A stretch of 64,000 nucleotides of DNA from Arthrobacter sp. CAN_C5 (GCF_017875735.1 NZ_JAGGMZ010000001.1:2108001-2172000); one strand, 5' to 3'. Positions 35,205 through 44,582 are shown, counted from the stretch's first letter. The notes: generated from the sequence alone by a model not told the origin. Program-made: numbers and translations.

Positions 35205-35635
35205 CAGCAGTCCACTCCCCCGAAAGCCTCCCCAAACCGGCCCAGTCCGGCACCAGTACGACCCAGTCCGACCCCCAAGGTGTGCACATTGTGCACACCC
35301 CCTTTTTTTGCCCTGATCTTCGACCACGTTTGACGGCCCCGTTGACCTTGTCGAGCGAGCAACTCCATACCCCTTGACGGTCCGGCGAGACCCGTCATCG
35401 CTTTTTTCGAAAGCCCACGTGAATGCGCTGAATAGCGACCATCAGAACCACATTTAACCGGTCCTACGCACACCAACATCATGGAAGTCATCTCTCCTTT
35501 CTGAATATCTCATGGATATACGAGAAGGAAACTACGTGACCAAGGACTTTCCTAAATCTCGGTAACAGGTGCGTCGATCGGCACAGGGGGGAAGCCCTCT
35601 TGGTTCAGACAAATCCACGACACCGAAATCAGAAA
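35205..35635. other. Intergenic region with hairpin; no gene seen
   Basis: Apart from the strong palindrome at 35279-35299 (separate entry) and an AT-rich ATATCTCATGGATATACGAG stretch near 35507, nothing is recognisable as coding. Confidence 0.4.
35279..35309 (+). terminator. Near-perfect palindrome followed by T-run
   Basis: GGTGTGCACA and TGTGCACACC flank a single T (35279-35299), followed by CCCC and seven T (35303-35309). On the plus strand this is a classic rho-independent terminator shape with a tight loop. No plus-strand gene is visible just upstream, so it may belong to a lost gene or be a protein-binding palindrome. Confidence 0.55.
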
Positions 35636-36144
35636 TCAGCAGGGATCTGCGCCGAGGGTGTTTCGCTCTTTCCTCAAATGGTCTTTTTCAAAAGGCAGCG
35701 ACATGCTGCGGCGCCACTGGTATGCCAGCCATACTGTTCCGACGACTGGCAATAGGGGAAACGTCAGCCTGCCGTTAGCGGCGAGGAATACGAAGACAAT
35801 CCACAGAATACCGGCGAGGACAGCTGTGGAAATGAGTGACTTGCAGGTCACCGGATTAGACGGCAGGACGATACCTTCGGCCCGAAGCTCACGAGTTTCA
35901 AGCACAGCCCCACGGATCAATGGACCGAACACAGCAACCAATCCAGCGGCCGCCGACAAAGTGCGCCAAGTTGCGGAGCGCTCACAGCATCAAGAGCGCT
36001 GCCCAGCAGGACCTCTACGACGGAGAACCACCACGGTCCGCCGCCACTGTCGGCAATCCTCCCGAAGCCATCAAGAAACACGGGCAGGCTACTTTCTGAC
36101 GATGAAGCAGACGGTGAGTGATTGCTAGGCGGCGCTGAAGGCAA
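35636..36144 (-). pseudogene. Hypothetical membrane protein, probably frameshifted
   Basis: Two overlapping minus frames look like parts of one protein: VFLDGFGRIADSGGGPWWFS then VVEVLLGSALDAVS from 36144, and ITAVLAG-type helices (LISTAVLAGILWIVFVFLAA; LTFPLLPVVGTVWLAYQW) from 35959 to 35636. A frame change near 35940 would join them. Family not recognised. Confidence 0.4.
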
Positions 36145-36343
36145 CAGTAGGCGCAGTCCAGGGCGCGTGCTTCATGCCAGGTAAGTGCCTCTTGCTAGAG
36201 CTGCCGAGGGCGTCGCCCTGTCTGTCAGCATTGGGTGAGACACCGCCACTTTTCCCACTGACTCCTTAAGGGCGAGATTTGGAAACCGATTCCCTGTGAG
36301 CACCGCACTTGCTTCCCCCACCACCAACACCGATGGTGGAGCC

Positions 36344-36724
36344 ATGTCCGATCTCGAAAAACCCAGGGCAGAAAGGCCCCTCCGCCGCTCCTTCACCCCA
36401 GGGGAGAAACTCTCGATCCTGGAAACCTACGAGTCCCTCGACGGCCCCGGAGCCAAGGGCGCATTCCTCCGCCGCGAAGGCCTGTTCTCCTCCCAAATCA
36501 CCACCTGGCGCCGGGCACGCGACGCCGGCGCCCTCACCGGCCTCGCTACCGCCGCCAGACCGGCGAAGAAGAACAGCCCCGAAGCCCAGCTTGAGGCCAT
36601 GAAGGACCGCGCCGAACGGGCCGAAGCGAAACTCGGACGGACCGAGGAGGCATTATCGGTGCTGGGAAAATTACACGCTCTCTTGGAGGACATCTCCACG
36701 AGGGCGGACAACGAGAAGCCGTGA
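36344..36724 (+). CDS. IS3-family OrfA (HTH protein)
   Basis: The protein of about 126 residues starts at ATG 36344 (MSDLEKPRAERPLRR) with a GGTGGAG box; a longer form from 36296 is possible. HTH_Tnp_1-like segment: RRSFTPGEKLSILETYESLD then GAFLRREGLFSSQITTWRRA. A coiled-coil C-terminus (LEAMKDRAERAEAKLGRTEE) precedes the overlap with orfB (ATGA-type, 4 nt). Confidence 0.8.
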   Translation: MSDLEKPRAERPLRRSFTPGEKLSILETYESLDGPGAKGAFLRREGLFSSQITTWRRARDAGALTGLATAARPAKKNSPEAQLEAMKDRAERAEAKLGRTEEALSVLGKLHALLEDISTRADNEKP

Positions 36725-37754
36725 GCGCCGCCGTGGACGAGGCCTTCACAGCCCTGACCGGGCTGCTGCCCGTGCGGAGAATCTGCGCCCTCACGGGACG
36801 GTCTCCCGCCACGCACTACCGGTCCCTGACCCCGAAGGTCCACGGGCCCACACCCCGGCGCCCGGCACCGGTAAACAAGCTCACGGATGAAGAGGTCGCG
36901 CAGGTGTTGGACCGGTTGAACAGCGAGGAGTTCGCCGACAAGGCGCCGGCCCAGGTCGGTGCGATCCTGCTGGACCAGGGCACCTACCTGTGCTCGGAAT
37001 CAAGCATGTACCGCATCCTGCGCGGCCACGGCCAGGTGCGTGAACGCCGACGCCAGGCCACCCACCCGGCGAAGAAGAAACCCGAACTCGTCGCGGTGAA
37101 ACCCAACGACGTCTGGTCCTGTTATGCCGATGTCGGCATAAGTCCTGGGACATCACCAAACTCCCCAGCCCCATCCGGGGCGTCTACTACGACCTGATGG
37201 TCATCATTGACCTGTTCTCCCGCTACGTCGTCCACTGGCACATCACCACCCGCGAGTCCGGGCTCGGCTCCAAGGACTTCATCGCCGACGCGGTCATGAT
37301 CCACGGCACCCCGGGCGTGATCCACGCCGACCGGGGGACGTCCATGACGTCCAAACCGGTCGCCGAGCTGATGATCGATCTGGGCATCGACCGCAGCCAT
37401 TCACGGCCCCGCGTTTCCAACGACAACCCGTATTCCGAGGCGGCGTTCAAGACCACGAAGTATCACCACTCCTACCCGGGGCGGTTTGGCTCCCGCCAGG
37501 ACGCGGTCGCCTGGGCCAACGAATTCTTCCTTTACTATAATTTCGAACACCGCCATTCCGGGATCGGGCTGCATACCCCCGCGACGGTCTTCGACGGCAC
37601 CTACGCGGCCATCCAGGGCCGCCGGGCCGCGGTGCTCCAGGACGCCTACGCGGCGACCCCGCACCGGTTCGGTCAACCGCCGGCGCCGCCGGCGGGCCCC
37701 ACGGCCGCGTGGATCAACCAGCCCCAACAAAGCGAGGTCCCCACACACGCCTAA
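36721..37754 (+). pseudogene. IS3-family OrfB, disrupted by palindromic insertion
   Basis: The first part (36721 to about 37120) ends ...KPNDVWS; the second (37148-37754) resumes WDITKLPSPIRGVYYDLMVI and carries DDE residues in VIHADRGTSMTSKP and NDNPYSEAAFKTTKYH. Removing 26 nt at 37122-37147 restores VWSWDITKL exactly. The rest of the gene is intact, so the insertion is the sole visible lesion. Confidence 0.85.
37116..37147. repeat. 20-bp palindrome inserted with 6-bp target duplication
   Basis: TTATGCCGATGTCGGCATAA (37122-37141; 9-bp arms, 2-bp centre) is flanked on both sides by GTCCTG (37116-37121 and 37142-37147). The host orfB frame is restored by removing the palindrome plus one GTCCTG. 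This looks like either a minimal insertion or the footprint left when a mobile element with TTATGCCGA ends was excised. Confidence 0.85.
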
Positions 37755-37784
37755 CCACTTAGCTGTGTCTCAAACGCCTTGACA

Positions 37785-38086
37785 GATTCCGTCGGGACTA
37801 CTGAAGATAATGTGTGGGATGCCATCGGGGCCATCGCTGCTCTATTTGATTGTCCGCGATACGAACATTGCTGCTGGTGCAGGTTCCGCATCATTCGCCA
37901 AAACAGCTTCGGTTCACCTTCGAGAATGCTCTCGGGGCTGCCGCGAACGTCGGCCTCGAGCAGTGAGGTGCTGCCGCTGCCCGAGACCTTGGCGTAGCAG
38001 TGCAGCATTCGACGACCCTGCCCGTTTTAAACGCAACAAGAACTCTGCGCCTAGGCGGCTGCTCCTGCCTAGAGTATTTCCCCGTT
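37785..38086. other. Unassigned region between IS3 and secreted protein
   Basis: A minus-strand frame of 85 codons (37751-38008) exists, containing SLLEADVRGSPESILEGEPK. It reads into the IS end, so it is unlikely to be an intact gene. Nothing else is recognised. Near 38048-38073, CTAGGCGGCTGCTCCTGCCTAG could form a hairpin after the secreted protein gene. Confidence 0.3.
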
Positions 38087-38755
38087 TCAGGGTTGCGTTG
38101 AGAAGCGGCGGTGGATGAGGACGCCAAGCATGGCGCAGGCTCCGATGATGCCGACCTCGGCCAGGGTTACCGGGCCGGTTTCATTCGTGCCGCCAACATT
38201 CACGCCGGTATCGACGCCGCCGACAGGCATTTGCGCTACTTGGGGCTCGGGGGCCGCGAGGTAAGGGGGAATGGGGTTCGTGGTGTAGGTCTGGGTGAAG
38301 TTGATGTAGCAGGGGTATCGGCCGTCAGGGAAAACGATGCTGCCGGGGTCCACTGCGCAGAGGTCTGACCCGTCGGCGGCGATCACCCCGCCCTGGACGA
38401 TGGTGACGACATTCGGGTCGATTACGGTGGCCTGATCGAAGGGAACCAGTTCCGGCGGGTTCACGGGCGTAATGGCGCCGGGGATATTGCTCCCAAAACC
38501 GGCGAAGCACGGGTAGGTGCGGTCTGGGAAGGCAATGCTTGTTGGGTTCACCGCACAGAGGTTGGTGCCGTCGGCCGTGAGCAGGCCGCCGATTGCAAAT
38601 GTTACTGAGTCGGGATCGATGATGGTTGCCTGATCGAAAGGTACCAGTTCCGGACCAGGGCTGGGGGTGGATTCAACGGCCAGCGCACTGGTGGCTCCGG
38701 TGAGTGCGATTCCGGATGCGACGGCGAGGCCGGCAAGGGCGGTGGTGATCTTCAT
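38087..38755 (-). CDS. Secreted, membrane-anchored two-repeat protein
   Basis: The 222-residue protein starting at ATG 38755 has a signal peptide (MKITTALAGLAVASGIALTG ...ALA). Two 60-residue repeats follow, each opening PELVPFDQAT(I/V)IDP and ending with LCAV(N/D)PxSIxFPDxxYPC. There is then a Gly/Thr spacer and a final membrane helix with basic tail (VGIIGACAMLGVLIHRRF). Each repeat has two Cys that could pair outside the cell. No LPxTG is seen. Family not recognised; probably a cell-surface protein. Longer upstream frames lack support. Confidence 0.7.
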   Translation of the reverse strand: MKITTALAGLAVASGIALTGATSALAVESTPSPGPELVPFDQATIIDPDSVTFAIGGLLTADGTNLCAVNPTSIAFPDRTYPCFAGFGSNIPGAITPVNPPELVPFDQATVIDPNVVTIVQGGVIAADGSDLCAVDPGSIVFPDGRYPCYINFTQTYTTNPIPPYLAAPEPQVAQMPVGGVDTGVNVGGTNETGPVTLAEVGIIGACAMLGVLIHRRFSTQP

Positions 38756-38998
38756 AATGCTTTTTCCCCCAGGTGCTGGTGCCGTGTGGACAGCGTGTCT
38801 TCCGCCATCAAACCAGACAAACGTTCCAATGGCCACATCCAATCTGTCCGTCGGTGGATCAATTCCCGACGCCGCAACAATTTGTCGGGCAAAGGGTCTC
38901 AGGGACACCCAATGGTGATTGGTAATACCCATTCTCGTGGTGGCCCTAGGAGCGGACGGGACTGCCCCGAGTTTGCTTGACTCCCATTGTTCCCCCAA

Positions 38999-39195
38999 TT
39001 GCGAGCGGCTACGTGCCAGCGAGTCTAGTCGTCCGGGACATCAAACTGACCACCCATGAACTCTTGTATTCAAACAGTGATACTCCGTCGGAGCGCCTGT
39101 AAGCCGGTCCCTATTCGGGCGTGGTTTAAGGCGATCAGGCGGGGACGGTTGTCATCTTGAACGGAACGTTTGTGCGGACGACCTATCGGGAATCA
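38999..39195. other. Intergenic, no gene recognised
   Basis: This is short AT-richer spacer beyond the third copy of the IS-end-like motif (38963-38982, ACTGCCCCGAGTTTGCTTGA). Nothing else is seen. Confidence 0.35.
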
Positions 39196-39387
39196 CTAAT
39201 GGTCCGCGCTGACTCCTCGACGGCGCTTGCATTTCAAGTGAAGAACCAGCCCTCGAGCAACCAGCGCTATCCCAAGGGCAAGCATTAGATAGGGGCTCCA
39301 CCGCTGGAAGTCTTCAACGGCTCCGACTACGCCTACACCGCACCAAGCCAGTCCGAAAGCCAAGAACAAGATCGATTGGGCATGCAT
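39196..39387 (-). CDS. Small two-TM membrane protein
   Basis: About 63 residues from ATG 39387 (MHAQSILFLAFGLAWCGVGV): two hydrophobic helices separated by EDFQRWSPYL, ending in a strongly basic tail (HLKCKRRRG). A start 13 codons upstream is possible. Unknown family. Confidence 0.45.
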   Translation of the reverse strand: MHAQSILFLAFGLAWCGVGVVGAVEDFQRWSPYLMLALGIALVARGLVLHLKCKRRRGVSADH

Positions 39388-39631
39388 CCTATTTGGATCA
39401 GATCCATTTCCAGTGCTCCCCATCACCCCACACTACAAATATTTGTACCCAGTGACCACCGAGCCCTACATCGATACTTCCAGGAGAAAGATGTCGGACC
39501 GTGATTATCAATGCCAATCGGATTGCCCGTTCCTACTGCCCGCAAGCCGGTCTGGTTGGGTCCCCGTGTAGGAGTCCAGTGATTATGTGAGTTTCGCATC
39601 CGACAATGGGTGCAGGAGGAAATTCACTTTT

Positions 39632-39910
39632 ATGGCACGTAGACATACCCCTGATCAGGTCATCGCGAAGGTCCGTCAGGGCCAGAAGATGCTCAACGAT
39701 GGACGGCCGATGATTGAGGTCGTGAAAGAGCTTCAGATCGCCGAGGCGATCTGGTACCGGTGGGTGAACCAGTACGGTTCCGAGCAGACCGCCGGCCAGA
39801 CCAAAGCAGTACGGGAGCTGGAGAAGGAAAACGCCCGGCTGAAGAAACTGGTCGCGGAGAAGGAACTGACCACCGACATTCTCAACGAGGTGGCGCGGGG
39901 AAAATTCTGA
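39632..39910 (+). CDS. IS3-family OrfA
   Basis: The 92-residue HTH protein starts at ATG 39632 (MARRHTPDQVIAKVRQGQKM), has EVVKELQIAEAIWYRWVNQY as recognition helix and a leucine-zipper helix (LEKENARLKKLVAEKELTTD). The leader carries a GGAGGA box. It overlaps orfB by 4 nt. Confidence 0.88.
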   Translation: MARRHTPDQVIAKVRQGQKMLNDGRPMIEVVKELQIAEAIWYRWVNQYGSEQTAGQTKAVRELEKENARLKKLVAEKELTTDILNEVARGKF

Positions 39911-40777
39911 GCCCCGGACCTCGCCGCCGTGCGGTGCGCATGGCGCAGGAGAAGTTCGGGGCATCCGAAAGATTCGCCTGCAGCATCCTGGGCCAGAACC
40001 GTTCCGCGCTGCGCAAGGCACGGCCGGTTACCAGCTTCGAAGACCACCGGCTCCGGGCCGATCTGCGTGCTGTTGCGGGGAAGCACCCGACCTGGAGTTG
40101 GCGGAAGGCACGCTGGCACCTGCTCGGGCAACCGGGCTGGGCTGGTGTGGCATTGAATAGGAAGCGGGTGCGCAGGCTCTGGCGTCTTGAAGGACTGACC
40201 TGTAAACCGAAGGCTCGGAAGAAGCGCCGGACCGGGCCCGGGGCTGGTGAGCAGAAACGGTTGACCGCTCAGTATCCGATGCATGTGATCAGCTTCGACT
40301 TCCAATCCGACGTGACCTCGTGCGGGCGGCACGTCCGGTTCTTCAACGTCATCGACGAATACACCCGCACCGCGCTGGCCATCATCCCCAGGAGGTCCTT
40401 CACCGCCACCGATGTGGTCGCCGTGCTCGAGGACATCATCGCTGAAACCGGTGTCGTCCCGACCCATGTCCGCTCGGATAATGGGCCGGAATTCACCGCC
40501 GCGGCGCTAATCAGCTGGTGCCAAACTGCCGGCGTGGAGACCGCGTTTATCGACCCGGGATCGCCGTGGCAAAACGGGTGCGCCGAATCAACCAACGCCC
40601 AATTCAAGGGAACAACTTACCGGAGAAATCATCGACACCCTGGCCGAAGCAAGATACCTGGCCGATGAATGGAAACAGATCTACAATCATGAACGGCCCC
40701 ACGGATCCCTCGACGGAATGACAACCTCGGCATACTGGGAAAACTGGACCGCAGGAAACCAACTAGCTATCGCATAG
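39907..40777 (+). pseudogene. IS3-family OrfB, frameshifted near the C-terminus
   Basis: The DDE core is visible: VISFDFQSDVTSCGRHVRFF, THVRSDNGPEFTAAA, and the terminal region after GSPWQNGCAES. Comparison with copy 2 shows two bases missing in TTCAAGGGAACAACTT near 40605. The frame carrying LAEARYLADEWKQIYNHERP is therefore displaced. The catalytic Glu region sits at the break, so the protein is probably inactive. Confidence 0.85.
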
Positions 40778-40848
40778 CCGCTGGACTGCTAACGGGGGCC
40801 CAACCAGGTCCCTACCCGCTACACACCTTACGACTGCCCGGCTGATTC

Positions 40849-41342
40849 TTAGCCCTTCGGCATGAAATGACGTACGTGCTGCCGTGAATACCAGAGCGAT
40901 AAAACGAGGGCAGCGCCCCAGGGAAAAAACAAAGGATCCCACAACAATGCGTGGCCGACCATCGCGTCAACGTCATAGCCCTCGGAGGGTCGAATAGCTC
41001 CCACAAGAACCGCGCCACTGACCACAGCATTCACAGCGCCGTAGACACGAGAAACACCCCGCCGAACCAGCTCACCGCTCGCCAGAATTTTCGCCACGGC
41101 ACTCGCCCATAGGCGACGGCGATTGGAATCGTCGCCGCTAGCAATTTCCCGACGGCGATAAGGCCGAGCATGATCCCCGCCGCGAGGGGGCTCTGGACCG
41201 ACAACTCAACCGCCCACTGCCCCACGGTAGCTAGAAGCCATTGCCCGCCAAAAGCCCAGTACAGGCTGAAGACAGCGTGCACAGTCCCGGCGATACCTGC
41301 CGCCCACACAAAGAAACGACTCACGTCCACCGCTGTAAGCAT
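40849..41342 (-). pseudogene. DUF3995 family membrane protein, frameshifted
   Basis: From ATG 41342 (MLTAVDVSRFFVWAAGIAGT; SD AAAGGGGTGGG) three membrane segments are read, including LYWAFGGQWLLATVGQWAVE, a DUF3995 hallmark. The frame ends early at FGGVFLVSTAL. The continuation YGAVNAVVSGAVLVGAIRPS ... GHALLWDPLFFPWGAALVLS is in the next frame. A one-base change near 41045 joins the two into a normal 4-TM family member. Confidence 0.7.
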
Positions 41343-41399
41343 CCCACCCCTTTCCGCTGAGCCCGGTATGGCCAAAACCGACGCGTGTAAGACGATCCC

Positions 41400-41930
41400 C
41401 TACCGGACTTGCGTGGCACCGGCGGCGTCAAGGAGGTCTAAATAGGCACCCATTACGAGCGCGCCGTCCTCGATCCCGAACGCAGCGAGGAGGCGATGCG
41501 CTTCTGACACCGCAGCGTCAGGCTCCAGCGTGTCTCCGACGGTGACCTCCAGTTCCAAGAACTCGCCCAATCCGTCGACGAGGTCGAGGTGGACCCTAGT
41601 CTGACCAATGCGAAACACGGTGCGGTGCTTTCGAACTCGCCCAACTTCGCCATAGGCATCAGTCAGTACTGATCGAAGCCCGTCTGGGTCCGAAGTTTCC
41701 GAATGTACATAGTACGAAGGCTTCGGGCCGAGTTCGTCCGCCCTGCGGTAGTAGATCAGCACGCCGTGTCCATCGCGCGGAACCCGAAGCTTAAGCCGGC
41801 CGTCCGGGCAGGAAAAGAACGTGTCGTCTTGCACAACATGCTCGGGTCCCGCGTTTGCCAGAGACGCGACCACCGGCAACAGCTTTTGGAGACTGTCCAC
41901 GCGCGCTTTGATTTCGATATTCGTCGGCAT
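41400..41930 (-). CDS. CYTH-domain phosphatase/cyclase-like protein
   Basis: The 176-residue protein starts at ATG 41930 (MPTNIEIKARVDSLQKLLPV). The CYTH fold is indicated by NIEIKARV (the ExExK motif with Asn for the first Glu), QDDTFFSCPDGRLKLRVPRD, alternating charged strands (LIYYRRAD, KHRTVFRIGQTRVHLDLVDG), and FLELEVTVGD. Bacterial members are class IV adenylate cyclases or triphosphatases. The changed first Glu may weaken metal binding. Confidence 0.8.
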   Translation of the reverse strand: MPTNIEIKARVDSLQKLLPVVASLANAGPEHVVQDDTFFSCPDGRLKLRVPRDGHGVLIYYRRADELGPKPSYYVHSETSDPDGLRSVLTDAYGEVGRVRKHRTVFRIGQTRVHLDLVDGLGEFLELEVTVGDTLEPDAAVSEAHRLLAAFGIEDGALVMGAYLDLLDAAGATQVR

Positions 41931-42210
41931 GATTCCACTAGACCACGTCGTGATCGTCGAGCGAGCATCTTGGACTGCCCGTAAGCCAGTGAGGATGTAG
42001 GTGGCATCATTATCTGGGTCTGACTCACCGTAAGCATCGATCGCTGAATAGGACGACAGGACCGCCAACTGAAGCTGCGATTAACCGCCATTCCTGGCTA
42101 ACAGCCACAGCTGCCAGGCATCGAGCGGTGCTGGCTGCCGGTGTCGCGGTGTCTAACTTGTAGGAGTGCCTGAATCCATCGTTTCAGGGCTGCTCCAGTA
42201 GGCTTCGGGG

Positions 42211-42972
42211 GTGAATGAGGAAGAGCAGCTAACCGGTGGAAATACCTCGGACAATGTCATTCGCGTCGGAAACACTGTGCGGAAACCTTGGCAACGAAAA
42301 TCGGAAGCAGTCCAGAGTTATTTGCAGGCACTTCGTGGGGCTGGTGTGGATGTGCCAGAACCGTTGGGGCAGGACTCCGAGAATCGACACGTGGTCGAAT
42401 ACGTTGACGGTGATCTCGCACTGAACGAACTGCCGCTCACCACGGATACCCTCACCCGTGTGGGTCAGATGGTGCGACAGATCCACGATGCCAGTAAAGC
42501 GTTCCCGCTCCCCGCCCAGGATGACTGGAATCTACCCCTCCCCGTCGAAGCGCCGGATCTGATGTGTCACAACGACCTCGCTCCGTGCAACCTCGTCATC
42601 GGAGAACGGTGGGTCTTTATTGATTGGGACGGAGCCGGTCCTAGTACCCGGTTGTGGGACTTGGCCTACGCTGCCCAATCCTTTGGCTCCCTGTTCGACG
42701 GGCAACCAGTAGATGAATCAGCAGCGAAACTCAAGGCCTTTGTCGACGGGTACGACGCCGACCTCGAACTACGCCAGCGCCTCCCAGACGCGATGAGCCA
42801 GCGGACACGGGCCATGTATGAACTCCTCGAAGAATCCCACCGAACAGGTTTCCAGCCCTGGGCCTCCATGTATGCCGACGGACACGGCGAACACTGGCGT
42901 GCAGCCTCCGCCGGTTGCGTCCCGTGGAGTGGTGTAGTTTCCCGCGGTGAGCGCGTTGCTCCGGCAACGTAG
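42211..42972 (+). CDS. Aminoglycoside-phosphotransferase-like kinase, C-terminus probably altered
   Basis: The 253-residue APH/ChoK-type protein starts at GTG 42211. It has a nucleotide-binding lobe (NVIRVGNTVRKPWQRKSEAV), the catalytic loop MCHNDLAPCNLVIG (Asp near residue 115) and a DFG-equivalent VFIDWDGAGPSTRLWDLAYA. From about residue 235 (HWRAASAGCVPWSGVVSRGE) the sequence departs from the family, suggesting a frameshift close to the end. The substrate is unknown. The right flank is IS256 copy 2. Confidence 0.75.
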   Translation: MNEEEQLTGGNTSDNVIRVGNTVRKPWQRKSEAVQSYLQALRGAGVDVPEPLGQDSENRHVVEYVDGDLALNELPLTTDTLTRVGQMVRQIHDASKAFPLPAQDDWNLPLPVEAPDLMCHNDLAPCNLVIGERWVFIDWDGAGPSTRLWDLAYAAQSFGSLFDGQPVDESAAKLKAFVDGYDADLELRQRLPDAMSQRTRAMYELLEESHRTGFQPWASMYADGHGEHWRAASAGCVPWSGVVSRGERVAPAT

Positions 42973-43000
42973 TGAGCCATCGTGCGATGGTCAGTGAGTA

Positions 43001-44371
43001 GGGTGTGTCAATAATTCGGTGTAACTAGTTGTGTTGTGGGTTAGCGTCCGACGCTGAGTCGGCCGTTGAAGGTGATGTCGAAGGCGTTAAGAGCAGCCTT
43101 CCATCGTTGGGTCCAGCGGGCCCGTCCCTGGCCTGTCGGATCCAGACTCATCACCGCGAGGTAGACACACTTCAGGGCGGCTTGCTCGTTCGGGAAGTGG
43201 CCCCGAGCCCGGACGGCTTTGCGGATCCTCGCGTTGACGGACTCGATCGCGTTCGTCGTGCACACGATCCGGCGGATCTCGGCATCGAACTTCAGGAACG
43301 GCACGAACTCGGCCCATGCTGATTCCCAGAGCCTGACGATCGCCGGATACTTCTTCTCCCATGCCTCGCTGAACTCCAAGAACCGTTCCTCAGCCTGGTC
43401 GACCGTCGAGGCGGTATAGATCGGTTTCAGAGCTCTAGCGATCTTGTCCCAGTCCTTGCCGGGCTGCATACCGGAAACTCGCCCGGATCAGGTGCACCAC
43501 ACAGGTTTGGGTGATCGCTTCTGGCCAGAGTGTCCCGATCGAATCGGGGAGCCCTTTCAGGCCGTCGCAGACGACCATGCAGACGTCCTCGACACCGCGG
43601 TTCTTGATCTCGGTGAGGACCTGCAACCAGTACTTCGCGCCCTCACCGCCGTCGCCGGCCCACAGCCCGAGAATATCCCGGTTCCCCTCGACCGTGACGG
43701 CCAGAGCCACGTAGATGGGCCGGTTCGCCACCTGCCCGTCGCGGACTTTGACGTGGATGCAGTCAATGAAGATCACCGGATACACCGGGTCCAACGGCCG
43801 GTTCTGCCACTCGGTCATGCCCTCGATGACCCGGTCGGTGATCGCCCCGATCGTCGTCTTTGACACGTCCGCGCCATACACCTCGGCCAGGTGGGCGCTG
43901 ATGTCACCGTGGGTCAACCCTCGGGCCGAGAGCGACAACACCATCTCGTCGACCCCGGTGAGGCGGCGCTGGTGTTTGCGGACGATCTGCGGCTGGAATG
44001 ACCCGTCCCGGTCCCTCGGGACCTCGATCGGGACAGGGCCGATCTCGGTCAACACCGTCTTGGTCCTCGACCCGTTCCGGGCGTTCGAGACGTCTCCAGC
44101 GCGTTCGTGTTTGTCGTAGCCGAGGTGGTCAGTGATCTCGCCCTCGAGCGCCGACTCCAGAACCATCTTCGTCAGCTGACCCAACAGGCCGGTCTCGCCG
44201 GTCAGGGCCAACCCCTTCTCCCGGGCCCTCCCGATGAGCTGCTCCACGAGCCGGCCGTCCACCACGTCATCCTGCTTCACCGTCGCCACGGCTTCACCCT
44301 CCACGTCGATCTTCACGTCACTCATTACGGTTCCTCCTATTCAGGAGTTACACCGAAAATCGTACAGACCC
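43001..44371 (-). mobile_element. IS256-family insertion sequence, copy 2
   Basis: This 1371-bp element has the same ends as copy 1 (15409-16779) and only a few base differences. Flanks (AGTGAGTA left, CTTCCTCG right) show no duplication. The right flank is a gene fragment homologous to DNA near 48.41 kb. Confidence 0.88.
43041..44325 (-). pseudogene. IS256-family transposase, single frameshift (copy 2)
   Basis: The 296-codon first frame (MSDVKIDVEGEAVATV to SFRYAARQGLGQDR*) overlaps a 142-codon second frame (KDWDKIARALKPIYTAST... to 43041). The extra C in CGGCAAGGAC is shared with copy 1, but here the Gln codon in LVEQLIG is intact. It is otherwise a complete MULE-type DDE transposase. Copy 1 probably derives from this version or a common frameshifted parent. 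Confidence 0.85.
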
Positions 44372-44582
44372 CTTCCTCGGTTCGGCACTGGTCATCTGGG
44401 CAATCTCGCGTACATACCTGCCATGATCTGCGCCACGGCTTGTCCCGGAACCCGTGCCGGATTATGGATTGCCAAGCACAACACATCATTCTCAAACCGC
44501 AGCGGGCAACCAGGCTGTGAGGCACGCCAGAGTCCATCAAATGGGACCGCCCCGAGGTCAGTTGGCTCAAGGGGCAGTGGTT
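44372..44582. other. Fragmentary DNA after IS256 copy 2
   Basis: The first 40 nt (CTTCCTCGGTTCGGCACTGG...) match 48409-48450 closely and encode the same LGSALVxWAI membrane tail. The rest is unrecognised. Confidence 0.5.

Larger units (their letters stand above)
36223..37784 (+). mobile_element. IS3-family insertion sequence (YLRREG-type OrfA), inactive
   Basis: Terminal repeats TGTCAGCATTGGGTGAGACA (36223-36242) and the complement of TGTCAAGGCGTTTGAGACAC (37765-37784) bound 1562 bp. The two ORFs are related to those of the element at 60703-62240. orfB is broken by a 26-nt palindromic insertion at 37116-37147. No target duplication is obvious. Confidence 0.8.
39553..40806 (+). mobile_element. 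IS3-family element (TGGTTGGG ends), copy 1, with 4-bp duplication
   Basis: Ends TGGTTGGGTCCCCGT and ACGGGGGCCCAACCA bound 1254 bp. The target duplication GGTC is present on both sides (39549-39552 and 40807-40810), proving the limits. A diverged second copy lies at 44815-46066. orfB carries a 2-nt loss, so the copy is defective. Confidence 0.9.
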
